Below the pieces are notes generated by a model that ran no database searches, was not told where the DNA came from, and saw nothing but the letters and a program-made list of their open reading frames with translations. A stretch of DNA of 64,000 nucleotides from NCBI GenBank assembly GCA_001465025.1, contig LNDO01000057.1:1-64000 (forward strand), in the 5' to 3' direction. The position numbers and the translations under genes are program-made. This stretch comes from Pseudomonas sp. Ga0074129 (GTDB lineage Bacteria > Pseudomonadota > Gammaproteobacteria > Pseudomonadales > Pseudomonadaceae). Position 1 is the stretch's first letter. Each line of letters opens with the position of its first letter. Shown here piece by piece: positions 1 to 10,287 of this stretch.

Positions 1-3000
1 TTGCTGCTGACGCAAACCCTCACCGATGGCGACGGCGACAGCGCCAGCGTGTCCATCGACCTCGGCGTGAAAGGCGTCTTCAACTTTGAAGACGATGCAC
101 CGCTGGCCCGACTCAACGTCGAAGCTCGACCATTACAAGCCGCCATCGTTGATGAAAGCCTGATCAGCCTCGGGGGTACTGGCAGCGACGGCGTGGCCAG
201 CGCGGTGCTGAGTGCAACAGTGGTACAGGATCAATTCAACAGCCAATACGGCGCGGACGGTGCCGGTGCAGACGGCACCGTTTACCGCTTGGAACTGAAC
301 GGCGACGATGTGCCGAGCGGTCTGTTTGCGGTGGATGCCAGCGCTGCCGATGGCAAAGGCGAGCCAATCGTTCTCAACCAAGTGGGCAATGTCATCACCG
401 GCAGTGCCGGCGGCGTGGCCTATTTCACCCTGACCATCGACCCGGCCAGCGGCGCTGTGACGCTGAACCTGCTCGATAATCTCTGGCACAGCGATGCGAC
501 CAATGCTGACGACAGCCAAAGCCTGAACCTCAGCGAGGGCACCTTGCTGCTGACGCAAACCCTCACCGATGGCGATGGTGACAGCGCCAGCGTGTCCATC
601 GATCTGGGCACAAAAGGCGCTTTCAGTTTTGAAGACGATGCACCGCTGGCCCGACTCAACGTCGAAGCTCGGCCACTGCAAGCCGCCCTCGTCGATGAAA
701 GCCTGATCAGCCTCGGTGGCGCTGGCAACGATGGCGTGGCCAGTGCAGTGCTGAGTGCAGCAGCGGTACAGGATCAATTTAATAGCCAATACGGCGCGGA
801 CGGTGCCGGTGCAGACGGCACCGTGTACCGCTTAGAACTGAACGGCGACGATGTGCCGAGCGGTTTGTTTGCGGTGGATGCCAGCGCGGCTGATGGCAAA
901 GGCGAGCCAATCGTCCTCAACCAAGTGGGCAACGTCATCACCGGCAGCGCCTGCGGCGTGGACTATTTCACCCTGACCATCGACCCGGCCAACGGTGAAG
1001 TGACGCTGAACCTGCTCGATAACCTGTGGCACAGCGACGCGTCTAACGCGGACGACAGCCAAAGCTTGAACCTCAGCGAAGGCACCTTGCTGCTGACACA
1101 AACCCTCACCGATGGCGACGGCGACAGCGCCAGTGTGTCCATCGACTTAGGCGTGAAAGACGTGTTCCGCTTTGAGGATGATGCGCCGACTGCCGGCCAA
1201 CTGACCGCTCAGGTTGTGCTGGATGATGAGGGTTTGGCGGGCGGTATCAATGGTGGTCCTGGGGATGTCAGCGGTGCGGCGACCAGCCTAAGTGGCAACC
1301 TTGTATTCACAGCCGGTGCTGATGGCTTTAAATCGTTGGCATTAAGTGGGCCGGCGACGCTTGGAACAGAAAGCGTGACCTCCAGTTGGGCGGAGGCCAC
1401 ACAGACCCTGACCATCAGCTCCGACCGGGGCGTTTTGGTGACGGTGCAGCTGACCGATCCTGCAAGTGGGGCTTACACACTGAATCTGCTTCAACCGCTG
1501 ATGCATCCAGTCACCGGCACCGAGGACGACATCAGTCTGAACATTGGTTACACGGTTACTGACGGCGATGGCGACTCGGCAATGGGCTCGTTAGTGGTCA
1601 GCATTGATGACGACACCCCTACGATTCAAGCCGGCAGCATTGGCGTGAGCTCATTCGTGACTTTCCAAGGCACTAATGCCGGCTTCCACAACACCTATGG
1701 CTACTACAACAAAGCCGCTGATGGTACGCCGCTGGACGGCCAGGTGATCTGGGCTAACGTCAAGCTGCAATCCGTCGGTGCGGTGGCAGACCTGAGCGGC
1801 CTTGATCCTGCCAGCACCGGCTTCTTTATCATCCCCAATGGCGCGGCCAATCTGGCATTGAGCAATGGCGCGAGCCTCACCTTCGAACAGGTGGGTGGTA
1901 AGTGGACCGCCATGCTGGGTGGTCAACCGTTGACCGGTGCTGATGGGGCGAATGTGTTGTTCAGTGATGCGAGCCTCAACCCTGGCGGCTCGCATCTGCA
2001 AGACACCAGCAGTGCGGGTAATCAGAACTGGGAAGACCAGACCCTGACCTCTGATTTCGATTACAACGATGTCAGCACCAACGTCACTTGGGGCTCTTCG
2101 TTGCAGGTCGATGAGTCCAATCTGGCGTTTAATGCCACCGCTAATTTCAGCGGTGTATTCAATGTGCAGGCCGGTGCTGATGGTCTGAAAAATCTCAGCT
2201 ATGACTTGAGTGTGCAGAACGCCAATTCAGGGCTTGTGGATGCCGAGACTAACGAGGCAGTGGTTCTCAGCTTGAATGCAGGCGTGATTGAAGGCCGCAC
2301 CGCTGGCACAAATGAGCTGGTGTTTACCTTGAGCGTGAACGATTCCGGTGCAGTGACGCTCGATCAGATTCGCGCCATCGTTCACCCAACGGGCGACCCG
2401 GATGAAGCTAAATTCTTAGGTGCTGGACACGTCAAGCTGAACGCAACTGTCACCGATGGCGATGGTGATCAGGCCAGTGCCAGCATCGACATTGGCGCGG
2501 TGATCAGCTTCAAGGATGACGCGCCGCGCGCGCTACCTAATGCCCCCGTGCAACTGGATGACGACGCTTTACCCGGCGGGATTGCCGGTGGGGTGGGCGA
2601 TGATGTTGAGTCAACCCTCACCAGTGGCACCTTGGGTCATCATTTCGGTGCGGATGGCGCCGGGAGTATGCAGTGGTTGGTCGGTGGTGCACCTGCGGGG
2701 TTCACCTACCAGACTTCGGGTAGCTCACTGCTGATTAAGCAGGGGGCTACCACCGTCCTGACTGTGACGCTGAATCAGTCAAACGGTGCTTATACGGTTA
2801 CTCAAAACGCGCCCATCCAACATGCCACGGCTGATCAGGAAAACAACCAAGCCTTTACCCTGACGTATCAGGTGATTGATAAGGATGGCGACACCGCCAC
2901 GGGTAGCTTGTCGATCAATGTTGACGATGACACCCCGCAAGCCCGGGACGACGTTGCCACCGTCCAGGCCTCGCAAGGCAAGGACTTCAATGTCGCCTTT

Positions 3001-6000
3001 GTGCTGGATTTCAGCGGCAGCGTTGATAACGCCGAACTCAATACCATGTTGCAGGCCGTTCGCGCGGCTGGGCAGGCCTTGTTCAATGGCACCTCGGGCG
3101 ATGTCGTAATCAAGGTCGTTGCTTTCTCCGGGACTGCTAAATCCTTCGCTGCCGTCAGTGATTTTGCCGCTTTCTCAAATTTGATTGGTAGCCTCAATCC
3201 TGCAGAGAATGGCAGTCGTCCGTTCAATGGGCAGACGGACTTTACCGCCGCGGTTGAGGAAACCATGGCCGTCTATACACCGGTTGCCGGTGCGAGCAAT
3301 CAGGTGTTCTTTATCAGTGACGGCAACCCTAATGAGCAGACGGGCACTAACGGCAACTCATTGTCAGACAGTACGGCGCAAGCCTGGCAAACCTTCCTCA
3401 GCAGCCATGCCATTGGAGTGACTGCGGTGGGCGTGGGCAGTGGCGTCAATATTGAGCGGTTGCAGGATGTTGATCTCGATGGCGTGGGCGCACCCATTCA
3501 GGTCGGCGATTTCACGGGCCTGATTGATACCTTACTGAGTCAGATCGGTGCGCTGGTCAGCGGCAATGTTTTGCTGGGTAGCGATGGTGTTGCTGGTGGT
3601 GGCGATGACGATGCTTTTGGCGCTGACGGGTCGGGCTATATCCAGTCCATCGTGATCAATGGCATCACCTACGTGTGGGACGGCGCAGGCACTATCGATC
3701 CGAGTTCTGGGCCTAACATTGCCGGCAGCCAGTTGAGCAATATCACGACGCCTGAAGGCGGCAAGCTGAGCTTCAACTTCAGCACCGGGGCGTGGACCTA
3801 CCAGGCACCTATAAATGTCACCGGTGATAAGACCGAGGCCTTCACCTACAGCATCGTTGATAAGGACGGCGACCCCTCCAGCGCCAATCTGACCGTTAAT
3901 GTGGCGGACATCAGCCCGGTTATTGCCAGGGTTGACGAGGACGAGTTGCCCGGCGGTATCACCGATAATGATGTGATTACCACGGTTGCCACCGGCAATG
4001 TTGGCGAACTGGTTGTGGGTTCGTCTGCGGGTGTTCAGTTCAGCCTCTCGGGCAGTACCGCAGGCCTGCAGCCAGCCAGTTCCGATGGCGTGGGCCTGGT
4101 CTACAGCGTTTCAAACAATACCCTGACCGCAAAAGCAGGCGCTGCTGGCCCGACCATCTTTACCTTGCAGGTGCAAACCAACGGCGACTACACCTTCACC
4201 CTCAGTGGCCCGCTGGACCATCCGGCGGCTGGGCGCGATGACAACGCGTTGCTGGTCATGAACTTTGCCAGCCTTCTGAAGGCCAGCGTTGGCGTGGATC
4301 CGGTTGCTCTGCTGGGTGATTTCTTGGTGCTTATCGAGAATGACATACCGACTGTCAGCGCCGGCTCGCCTGTTGCCGATTCCTTGCAGGTTGATGAAAC
4401 CAATCTGGCGACCAATGCCAGCGCCGGCTTCGCATCATTGTTCTCTACCAACTACGGTGCCGATGGCCCCGGTAGTGCCACCACCTACAGCCTGCAAGTC
4501 AGCGTCAATGGTGTGGACAGCGGTTTGGACGATGTCGCGACCGGCAGCAATATTCTGCTGTACCTGGAAAGCGGTCAGGTCGTAGGTCGTGTTGGTGGTA
4601 CGACAGGGGCTGTATCTTTCACCGTATCCGTAAATGCCAGTGGCGTGGTGACGCTGGATCAACAGCGGGCTATTGCGCATGCACCGAACACGACGGCGGA
4701 TCAGGAGTCCAGCTTGGCCAGTGCCAATCTGGTGCAACTGAGCGCCACTGTCGTCGATGGCGATGGTGATTCCAGCAGCGCCATTTTGAATTTGGGCAGT
4801 GTCATCAGTTTCAGAGACGACGGCCCAAGCATAAGTGCTGGTGTCGCAACGGCTGATTCGCTGCAGGTGGATGAATCCAACTTGGCAACCAATGCCAACG
4901 TCAGCTTCGCCGGAGCATTTACGTCGAGCTACGGCGCTGATGGGGCTGGCACCATCACGTATGCGCTCACTGTCAGCGCCGCTGGGGTAGACAGCGGGCT
5001 TGATGACTCTGCCTCGGGTAGCAACATCCTCTTGTTCCTTGAGGGGGGTAATGTGGTGGGGCGTGTGGGCAGCGAAACAGGCGCTGTGTCATTCACTATT
5101 TCAGTGAACGCCAGCGGCGTGGTCAATTTGGATCAGCAACGCGCAATCATACATACGCCCAACAACGGGCCGAATCAGGAAGTCAGCCTGGCGTCTGCCA
5201 ACTTGGTGCAACTGAAGGCGACCATCACTGATCGTGACGGCGATGGCAACAGTGCGACCATTAATCTGGGTGATGCTATCAGCTTCCGGGATGACGGGCC
5301 GAGCATCAGTGTCACTACCGCCGGCAACGATCGTCTGCAAGTGGACGAGAGCGACCTGGCAACCAATGTGACGGTTAACTTTGCGGGCTTGTTCACAGGG
5401 AGCTACGGTGCCGACGGTGCTGGCACCACCACCTATGGCCTGAATGTCAGTGCCGCTGGCGCAGACAGTGGTCTGGATGACTCTGCTACCGGCAGCAATA
5501 TCCTGCTGTTTAACGAGGCGGGCGTGATTGTTGGCCGTGTAGGCAACGCCGGTGGCGCGGTGTCGTTTACTGTCTCGGTCAATGCGAGCGGTCAGGTCAC
5601 CCTTGATCAACAGCGGGCGATTATCCATACCCCGAACAGTGAGGTAGATCAGGAGTCCAGTCTGGCAGCTGCCAACCTCGTGCAACTGAGCGCCACCATT
5701 ACCGACAAGGATGGCGACACGGCTACGGCTTCGGTCAATCTGGGTAGTGCTATCAGCTTCCGGGATGATGGGCCGAGCATCAGTGCCACTGCCGCCGGCA
5801 ACGATCGCCTGCAAGTGGATGAGAGCGACCTGGCAACCAATGCCACGGTTAACTTTGCGGGCTTGTTCACAGGCAGCTACGGTGCCGACGGTGCTGGCAC
5901 CACCACGTATGCGCTCAACGTCAGCGCCGCTGGGGTAGACAGTGGTCTGGATGATTCTGCTACCGGCAGTAATATCCTGCTGTTTAACGAGGCGGGCGTG

Positions 6001-8847
6001 ATTGTGGGCCGTGTAGGCAACGCCGGTGGCGCGGTGTCATTTACTGTCTCGGTCAATGCGAGCGGTCAGGTCACCCTTGATCAACAGCGGGCGATTATTC
6101 ATACCCCGAACAGTGGGGCAGATCAGGAGTCCAGTTTGGCAGCTGCCAACCTCGTGCAACTGAGCGCCACCATTACCGACAAGGATGGCGACACGGCTAC
6201 GGCATCGGTCAATCTGGGCAGTGCTATCAGCTTCAAGGATGACGGCCCGAGCATTAGCTCCAATGGGTTGGCCGCGGACAGTCTGCAGGTTGATGAGACC
6301 ACTCTGTCCGGCAATACCAGCACCAGTTTTGCGGGTGCATTTACATCCAGTTATGGTGCCGATGGTGCCGGCACCACGGTTTATAGCCTCAATGTCAGTG
6401 CGGCAGGCGTGGACAGTGGTTTGGATGATTCGCTCACGGGTAGCAATATTCTGCTGTTCCTGGAGGCCGGCAGTGTGGTCGGTCGTGTGGGCAGTGCGGC
6501 GGGGGAGATTTCTTTCACCGTTGCAGTCAATGCCAGCAATGGCACCGTCTCCCTGGATCAACAACGGGCGATCATTCATACGCCCAATAGCGGGCCGAAT
6601 CAGGAGGCCAGCTTGGCGGCAGCCAATCTGATCAAACTCAACGCCACAATCACCGACAAAGACGGAGATCAGGCCACGAGTTCGATTGATCTTGGGCATG
6701 CCATCAGCTTCTTGGATGATGCGCCAAACGCCGTCAATCAGGTCCACAGTGGTCAGGCGTCGACCCAGCTTAATACCAACCTAGTCATCATTCTGGACGT
6801 CTCGGACAGCATGAATAATGACTCGGGCGTTGGCGGCATGAGCCGTTTGCAAGTGGCCAAAAACGCGTTGCTGGAACTTTTGGAGCAGTACGATGCGCTG
6901 GGTGAGGTGAAGGTCAGCTTCACCACCTTTGCCACCAATGCTTCAAGCGCCGCGACTTGGTTGACACTTGATGCCGCGAAGGCGGCCATCGTGGCGGCCA
7001 CTACCGGTTCGGTCACCAACTACGACGCGGCATTGATCGACGCCATCAACTCATTCAGTGAAAGCGGCAAACTCACCATGGGCAGCGTGCAAAACGTGGC
7101 TTACTTCCTCTCGGATGGTTATCCCAACCGACCAACGGGGGATGCAGGCATTTCAGATGTGGCGGGTACTGCGGCTGGTTGGCCGGCACCCTATGCCAAT
7201 GGCGGTGTGTCAGAAGAACAGGCGTGGATCAACTTCCTCACGGCCAATAATATCCGGTCTTATGCCTTAGCTATGGGCTCGGGTGTGGATGCCGCAGCGC
7301 TGAACCCGATTGCCTACGACGGCACTAATGGCGGTAACAATACGGCTGCCACTGTCGTGGATGACTTCAACGATCTGACTGCAACCTTGGTGGCAACAGC
7401 CCAAGCGTCTCCCATCACTGGCAACCTCACAACCGGCGGCAGTTTTGGCAGTGACGGTGGTTTTGTTCATACGTTGGTGGTTAATGGCACGACCTACACC
7501 TATTCCAAATCGTCCAATACCGTTGTGGCGTCAGGAGGCACCAACAACGGCAGCCTAACGGGCACTTCGTTGAAGGTGCTGATGGGCTCTGGCTCTGACA
7601 TCACCGTAAATATGCTCACCGGTGGCTACACCTATACACCGCCCAATACGATTACCACGGCCATTGCCTTGAGCATTGGTTTTACCCTGATCGATAACGA
7701 TGCGGATGCCACTGCTCTGGGCAGTCTCAACATCGCGATCAGTCCGGACTCTGCCCCGTTGGTTGTGCGTGATGACCTCGTGTTGACCAATGTAAACACC
7801 CAGGACGGCAATGATGTCATCGCTATCCCAACCTGGGCATTGCTTGCCAACGACAGCGGGCCTAACAGCAGCCTGTTATCAGTATTAAACGTGGTAGGGG
7901 CTGTGGACGGCAGTGCAGCGCTGGTGGCCGCTACAGCGCGCTTTACTGAGGAAAGCGCAGGTGCAGCCGATGGTGGCAGATTCGCCTATGGTGCATCCAT
8001 TAATGGCAGCACGGTTATAGATACCGGAGTTGTCGATGTTGTGCGCAGTGCCGATTCCACTTCGCTGACAGGTACTTTCCGCAATGAAATCCTTTTGGGC
8101 CGTGATGGTGGCAACGACACCCTTAGTGGGGGTGATGGCGATGACATTTTGATCGGCCTTGGGGGTAACGACACCCTGAACGGCGGTAATGGCAACGACA
8201 TCCTGGCCGGTGGCGCCGGCAACGACACGTTAAATGGCGGAGCAGGTATCGATACTGCAAGTTATATCGATGCGGGCTCGGCTGTAACCGTCAGCCTTGT
8301 TGTTGCCACTGCGCAGAATACCGGCGGTGCAGGGACTGACACCCTCAATAGCATCGATAATCTGATCGGTTCCAGCTTTGGCGACACGCTAACGGGTAAC
8401 GGCAGCGCCAACCTACTGTTTGGCGGCGCGGGTGGTGACACGCTAGTCGGTAATGGCGGTGATGACATCCTGATTGGCGGGTTGGGCGGTGACACCATGA
8501 CCGGTGGCACCGGTAAAGACACCTTCCTTTGGCAAAAAGGCGGTTTGGGTGGCGGCCTGGATCACATCACAGATTTCACCATCAATACCAATGGCCTCAA
8601 CTCCGACATTCTGGATCTGTCGCAGTTACTTTCAGGCGTTGGCACCGATCCAAATGTCCTGCAGGACTATCTGGATTTTGCCTTCTTGGGGACCACAACC
8701 ACCATCAGCATCAGAACGGTTGCCAGTGGGCCGGTCGAGCAGCAGGTCATGCTTGATAACGTCAACCTCTCCACGCTTTATGGCAACAGCAATGAGGCGA
8801 CGGTGATCATGAACATGCTGGATGACAATGCGCTGAAAATTGCCTAG
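1..8847 (+). CDS. Giant RTX-type adhesin, type I secreted (5' end outside window)
   Basis: This is the C-terminal 2948 residues of a very large surface adhesin; the reading frame is open from base 1, so the true start lies upstream. In order it shows two nearly identical 181-residue repeats (about 1-362) and the start of a third, further bacterial Ig/VCBS-like units each ending in a DGDGD-type motif, a von Willebrand A domain (about 993-1180, MIDAS DFSGS near 1003), five 158-residue repeats starting with LQVDE (about 1461-2250), a second vWA domain (about 2255-2470, MIDAS DVSDS), then RTX calcium-binding nonapeptides (GGNGNDIL type, about 2699-2840) and a C-terminal type I secretion region. 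The family (LapA/MapA-like) is exported by an ABC/TolC system and mediates biofilm attachment. The periplasmic-cleavage N-terminus and the secretion genes are not in the window. It matches no named adhesin closely enough for a symbol. Confidence 0.9.
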   Translation: MLLTQTLTDGDGDSASVSIDLGVKGVFNFEDDAPLARLNVEARPLQAAIVDESLISLGGTGSDGVASAVLSATVVQDQFNSQYGADGAGADGTVYRLELNGDDVPSGLFAVDASAADGKGEPIVLNQVGNVITGSAGGVAYFTLTIDPASGAVTLNLLDNLWHSDATNADDSQSLNLSEGTLLLTQTLTDGDGDSASVSIDLGTKGAFSFEDDAPLARLNVEARPLQAALVDESLISLGGAGNDGVASAVLSAAAVQDQFNSQYGADGAGADGTVYRLELNGDDVPSGLFAVDASAADGKGEPIVLNQVGNVITGSACGVDYFTLTIDPANGEVTLNLLDNLWHSDASNADDSQSLNLSEGTLLLTQTLTDGDGDSASVSIDLGVKDVFRFEDDAPTAGQLTAQVVLDDEGLAGGINGGPGDVSGAATSLSGNLVFTAGADGFKSLALSGPATLGTESVTSSWAEATQTLTISSDRGVLVTVQLTDPASGAYTLNLLQPLMHPVTGTEDDISLNIGYTVTDGDGDSAMGSLVVSIDDDTPTIQAGSIGVSSFVTFQGTNAGFHNTYGYYNKAADGTPLDGQVIWANVKLQSVGAVADLSGLDPASTGFFIIPNGAANLALSNGASLTFEQVGGKWTAMLGGQPLTGADGANVLFSDASLNPGGSHLQDTSSAGNQNWEDQTLTSDFDYNDVSTNVTWGSSLQVDESNLAFNATANFSGVFNVQAGADGLKNLSYDLSVQNANSGLVDAETNEAVVLSLNAGVIEGRTAGTNELVFTLSVNDSGAVTLDQIRAIVHPTGDPDEAKFLGAGHVKLNATVTDGDGDQASASIDIGAVISFKDDAPRALPNAPVQLDDDALPGGIAGGVGDDVESTLTSGTLGHHFGADGAGSMQWLVGGAPAGFTYQTSGSSLLIKQGATTVLTVTLNQSNGAYTVTQNAPIQHATADQENNQAFTLTYQVIDKDGDTATGSLSINVDDDTPQARDDVATVQASQGKDFNVAFVLDFSGSVDNAELNTMLQAVRAAGQALFNGTSGDVVIKVVAFSGTAKSFAAVSDFAAFSNLIGSLNPAENGSRPFNGQTDFTAAVEETMAVYTPVAGASNQVFFISDGNPNEQTGTNGNSLSDSTAQAWQTFLSSHAIGVTAVGVGSGVNIERLQDVDLDGVGAPIQVGDFTGLIDTLLSQIGALVSGNVLLGSDGVAGGGDDDAFGADGSGYIQSIVINGITYVWDGAGTIDPSSGPNIAGSQLSNITTPEGGKLSFNFSTGAWTYQAPINVTGDKTEAFTYSIVDKDGDPSSANLTVNVADISPVIARVDEDELPGGITDNDVITTVATGNVGELVVGSSAGVQFSLSGSTAGLQPASSDGVGLVYSVSNNTLTAKAGAAGPTIFTLQVQTNGDYTFTLSGPLDHPAAGRDDNALLVMNFASLLKASVGVDPVALLGDFLVLIENDIPTVSAGSPVADSLQVDETNLATNASAGFASLFSTNYGADGPGSATTYSLQVSVNGVDSGLDDVATGSNILLYLESGQVVGRVGGTTGAVSFTVSVNASGVVTLDQQRAIAHAPNTTADQESSLASANLVQLSATVVDGDGDSSSAILNLGSVISFRDDGPSISAGVATADSLQVDESNLATNANVSFAGAFTSSYGADGAGTITYALTVSAAGVDSGLDDSASGSNILLFLEGGNVVGRVGSETGAVSFTISVNASGVVNLDQQRAIIHTPNNGPNQEVSLASANLVQLKATITDRDGDGNSATINLGDAISFRDDGPSISVTTAGNDRLQVDESDLATNVTVNFAGLFTGSYGADGAGTTTYGLNVSAAGADSGLDDSATGSNILLFNEAGVIVGRVGNAGGAVSFTVSVNASGQVTLDQQRAIIHTPNSEVDQESSLAAANLVQLSATITDKDGDTATASVNLGSAISFRDDGPSISATAAGNDRLQVDESDLATNATVNFAGLFTGSYGADGAGTTTYALNVSAAGVDSGLDDSATGSNILLFNEAGVIVGRVGNAGGAVSFTVSVNASGQVTLDQQRAIIHTPNSGADQESSLAAANLVQLSATITDKDGDTATASVNLGSAISFKDDGPSISSNGLAADSLQVDETTLSGNTSTSFAGAFTSSYGADGAGTTVYSLNVSAAGVDSGLDDSLTGSNILLFLEAGSVVGRVGSAAGEISFTVAVNASNGTVSLDQQRAIIHTPNSGPNQEASLAAANLIKLNATITDKDGDQATSSIDLGHAISFLDDAPNAVNQVHSGQASTQLNTNLVIILDVSDSMNNDSGVGGMSRLQVAKNALLELLEQYDALGEVKVSFTTFATNASSAATWLTLDAAKAAIVAATTGSVTNYDAALIDAINSFSESGKLTMGSVQNVAYFLSDGYPNRPTGDAGISDVAGTAAGWPAPYANGGVSEEQAWINFLTANNIRSYALAMGSGVDAAALNPIAYDGTNGGNNTAATVVDDFNDLTATLVATAQASPITGNLTTGGSFGSDGGFVHTLVVNGTTYTYSKSSNTVVASGGTNNGSLTGTSLKVLMGSGSDITVNMLTGGYTYTPPNTITTAIALSIGFTLIDNDADATALGSLNIAISPDSAPLVVRDDLVLTNVNTQDGNDVIAIPTWALLANDSGPNSSLLSVLNVVGAVDGSAALVAATARFTEESAGAADGGRFAYGASINGSTVIDTGVVDVVRSADSTSLTGTFRNEILLGRDGGNDTLSGGDGDDILIGLGGNDTLNGGNGNDILAGGAGNDTLNGGAGIDTASYIDAGSAVTVSLVVATAQNTGGAGTDTLNSIDNLIGSSFGDTLTGNGSANLLFGGAGGDTLVGNGGDDILIGGLGGDTMTGGTGKDTFLWQKGGLGGGLDHITDFTINTNGLNSDILDLSQLLSGVGTDPNVLQDYLDFAFLGTTTTISIRTVASGPVEQQVMLDNVNLSTLYGNSNEATVIMNMLDDNALKIA

Positions 8848-8856
8848 CCCGTTTGC

Positions 8857-8883
8857 CCGGCTTATCGCCCTGCGATAAGCCGG
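8857..8883. terminator. Strong hairpin after the adhesin gene
   Basis: A 12-bp perfect stem (CCGGCTTATCGC paired with GCGATAAGCCGG) with a 3-base loop lies 10 bases after the adhesin stop codon. There is no clear T-run after it, so it is either a weak intrinsic terminator or a 3'-end-stabilising hairpin. Confidence 0.55.
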
Positions 8884-8965
8884 TGGCAGGCATATTGTCT
8901 GTAATCGTCTGGATAAAAGCCGTCTAGGCGGTCGCCTGTTGCATCAGCCTGAGGTTTGTCGGGGC

Positions 8966-9847
8966 TTACGGCGTCTGCAACTGCCGCAGATAAGCCACCA
9001 CATCTGGCGCCCCAGCCAGGCGCAGTCCCTCACCCAATGCAGTGGCTTCGGCCGAATGTTTGGGCAGCAGGAGAAACTCGGGTGAGCCCGCTCCAGCCAA
9101 CAGTGACAACCGTGCATAAGGCAGGCCGCTGTCGAGCAGCAGCGCCATAAATGCTGGCTCGCTCCAGGCTGCATGCGGCATGGCCAGCACGTGGTAGTGC
9201 TGTTGCAGGTTATCCAGGCCGCTGTCACTTAAGCGGTAGTGGCTGATGATGGCCGGCAGGTTGACTTCCAGTCCGCGCATGCGCGCATACGCAATGGCGC
9301 AGGCAAAGGCTTCAGCGTGATGATCACCGCTCCAGAACAGCCGGTTATTGCGCCAGCTGGCTTGGCGCAGGCTGATTGCATCGCCTGCAAGAAAGCGCGG
9401 TAGGGCCAAACTGATGGTTTTGACGAAATCCTTGTAGCTGATGATCCGCACGGGGCGACATGACGTGCTGGCGGCGAATACCTCGAAGCTGGCATAACCC
9501 GCTTGCTCGGGGTTAAAACTGGACACGCCTTCAATCAGGCGCATATCAAGCGAACCCAGCGGCTGTTCCTGCGCCTCGATTATGCGCACTAACGTTGCGT
9601 GGGCCTGGGCTTTGTCCTCTTGTACGGGGCCGGAAAGCGCATTGCGCGGCAGATCTACCAGGCGCTGAAGCTGCAGGCCGTCTTGCCAGCAAATACTTGC
9701 ACGCGGGGCGGGCAGGGGGCTGAAAGGCAGGCGTAGCTGACTGGCCCGATCAAGTATCTGGCGTTGGCCGCGACCGATAAAACCAAGGCGCTGTGCCAGC
9801 GCGCTTAGGCGAGCACTCAGGGTGACGTGCTGTTCAGACAGGCTCAT
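8966..9847 (-). CDS. Conserved hypothetical protein (possibly DUF6685 family)
   Basis: A 293-residue predicted soluble protein with no signal peptide or membrane segment and typical Pseudomonas codon use. The sequence resembles an uncharacterised Pseudomonas family I recall as DUF6685; that assignment is from memory and not checked. No catalytic motif is evident. The middle (about 100-200) contains FVKTISLALPRFLAGD and WSGDHHAEAFACAIAYAR, the latter rich in His/Asp/Glu. It is convergent with the adhesin gene and divergent from the DUF2835 gene, so it is probably its own transcription unit. Function is unknown. Confidence 0.7.
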   Translation of the reverse strand: MSLSEQHVTLSARLSALAQRLGFIGRGQRQILDRASQLRLPFSPLPAPRASICWQDGLQLQRLVDLPRNALSGPVQEDKAQAHATLVRIIEAQEQPLGSLDMRLIEGVSSFNPEQAGYASFEVFAASTSCRPVRIISYKDFVKTISLALPRFLAGDAISLRQASWRNNRLFWSGDHHAEAFACAIAYARMRGLEVNLPAIISHYRLSDSGLDNLQQHYHVLAMPHAAWSEPAFMALLLDSGLPYARLSLLAGAGSPEFLLLPKHSAEATALGEGLRLAGAPDVVAYLRQLQTP

Positions 9848-9984
9848 GGTTGCCTCGTCATACGCCAGCTCCTACATCTCGCTTGCCGCTCGTGCTGAGC
9901 GCGAGCATTTTTGCGACAGTTTTCATGCCGAGCACGCGCGCCGTATATGGCAAGATTGCTGCAGTCAGTTGCAAAGGTGCCTCC

Positions 9985-10206
9985 ATGCCCACTCTGGTGT
10001 TTGATATTGCGTTATCGGCCGAGCGCTTGCGGGTTGTGTATCAAGGCCATGCCAACCGGATATTAGTGCAAAGTCGCGATGGACGAAGCGTCAGTGTGCC
10101 AGCCCACTACTTTCGGCAATTTCTGACCCATGATGGCGTCTATGGTTCCTTCGAGCTTGAGTTCAGCACCGCCGGTAAACTGCTCAATCTTAAGCGCTTG
10201 GGCTGA
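9985..10206 (+). CDS. DUF2835 family small protein
   Basis: A 73-residue protein starting MPTLVFDIALSAERLR. It matches the small DUF2835 family of gammaproteobacteria in length and in the pattern of an N-terminal strand followed by a YQG..NRI..QSRDGR core. I chose the ATG at 9985 because an AAGGTG ribosome-binding site sits about 6 bases upstream and the conserved family sequence begins there; the frame is open further upstream but that extension looks non-coding. It lies just before pyrD in the same direction. Function is not known. Confidence 0.7.
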   Translation: MPTLVFDIALSAERLRVVYQGHANRILVQSRDGRSVSVPAHYFRQFLTHDGVYGSFELEFSTAGKLLNLKRLG

Positions 10207-10245
10207 GCGCCGCCGTGTGCCTCGCCTATCCGCTTCGCAGCCGGG

Positions 10246-10251
10246 TATAAT
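10246..10251 (+). promoter_or_regulatory. Candidate -10 box for pyrD
   Basis: A perfect TATAAT lies 36 bases before the pyrD start. The matching -35 position (around 10223) is poor, so this is a tentative sigma-70 promoter. Confidence 0.35.
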
Positions 10252-10287
10252 CGCCGCCTTTGTAACTCTATCGAGCTAAGCCTGCCC

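Noticed and set aside
133-789. Long leftward open frames inside the adhesin gene (also 5101-5814, 6037-6747)
   Set aside because: They repeat with the same period as the adhesin repeats and mirror its GC-rich codons; no ribosome-binding sites or recognisable protein features.
1-1190. CRISPR-like periodic repeats
   Set aside because: The repeats are 543 bp long, in frame and protein-coding; no short repeat/spacer structure exists anywhere in the window.
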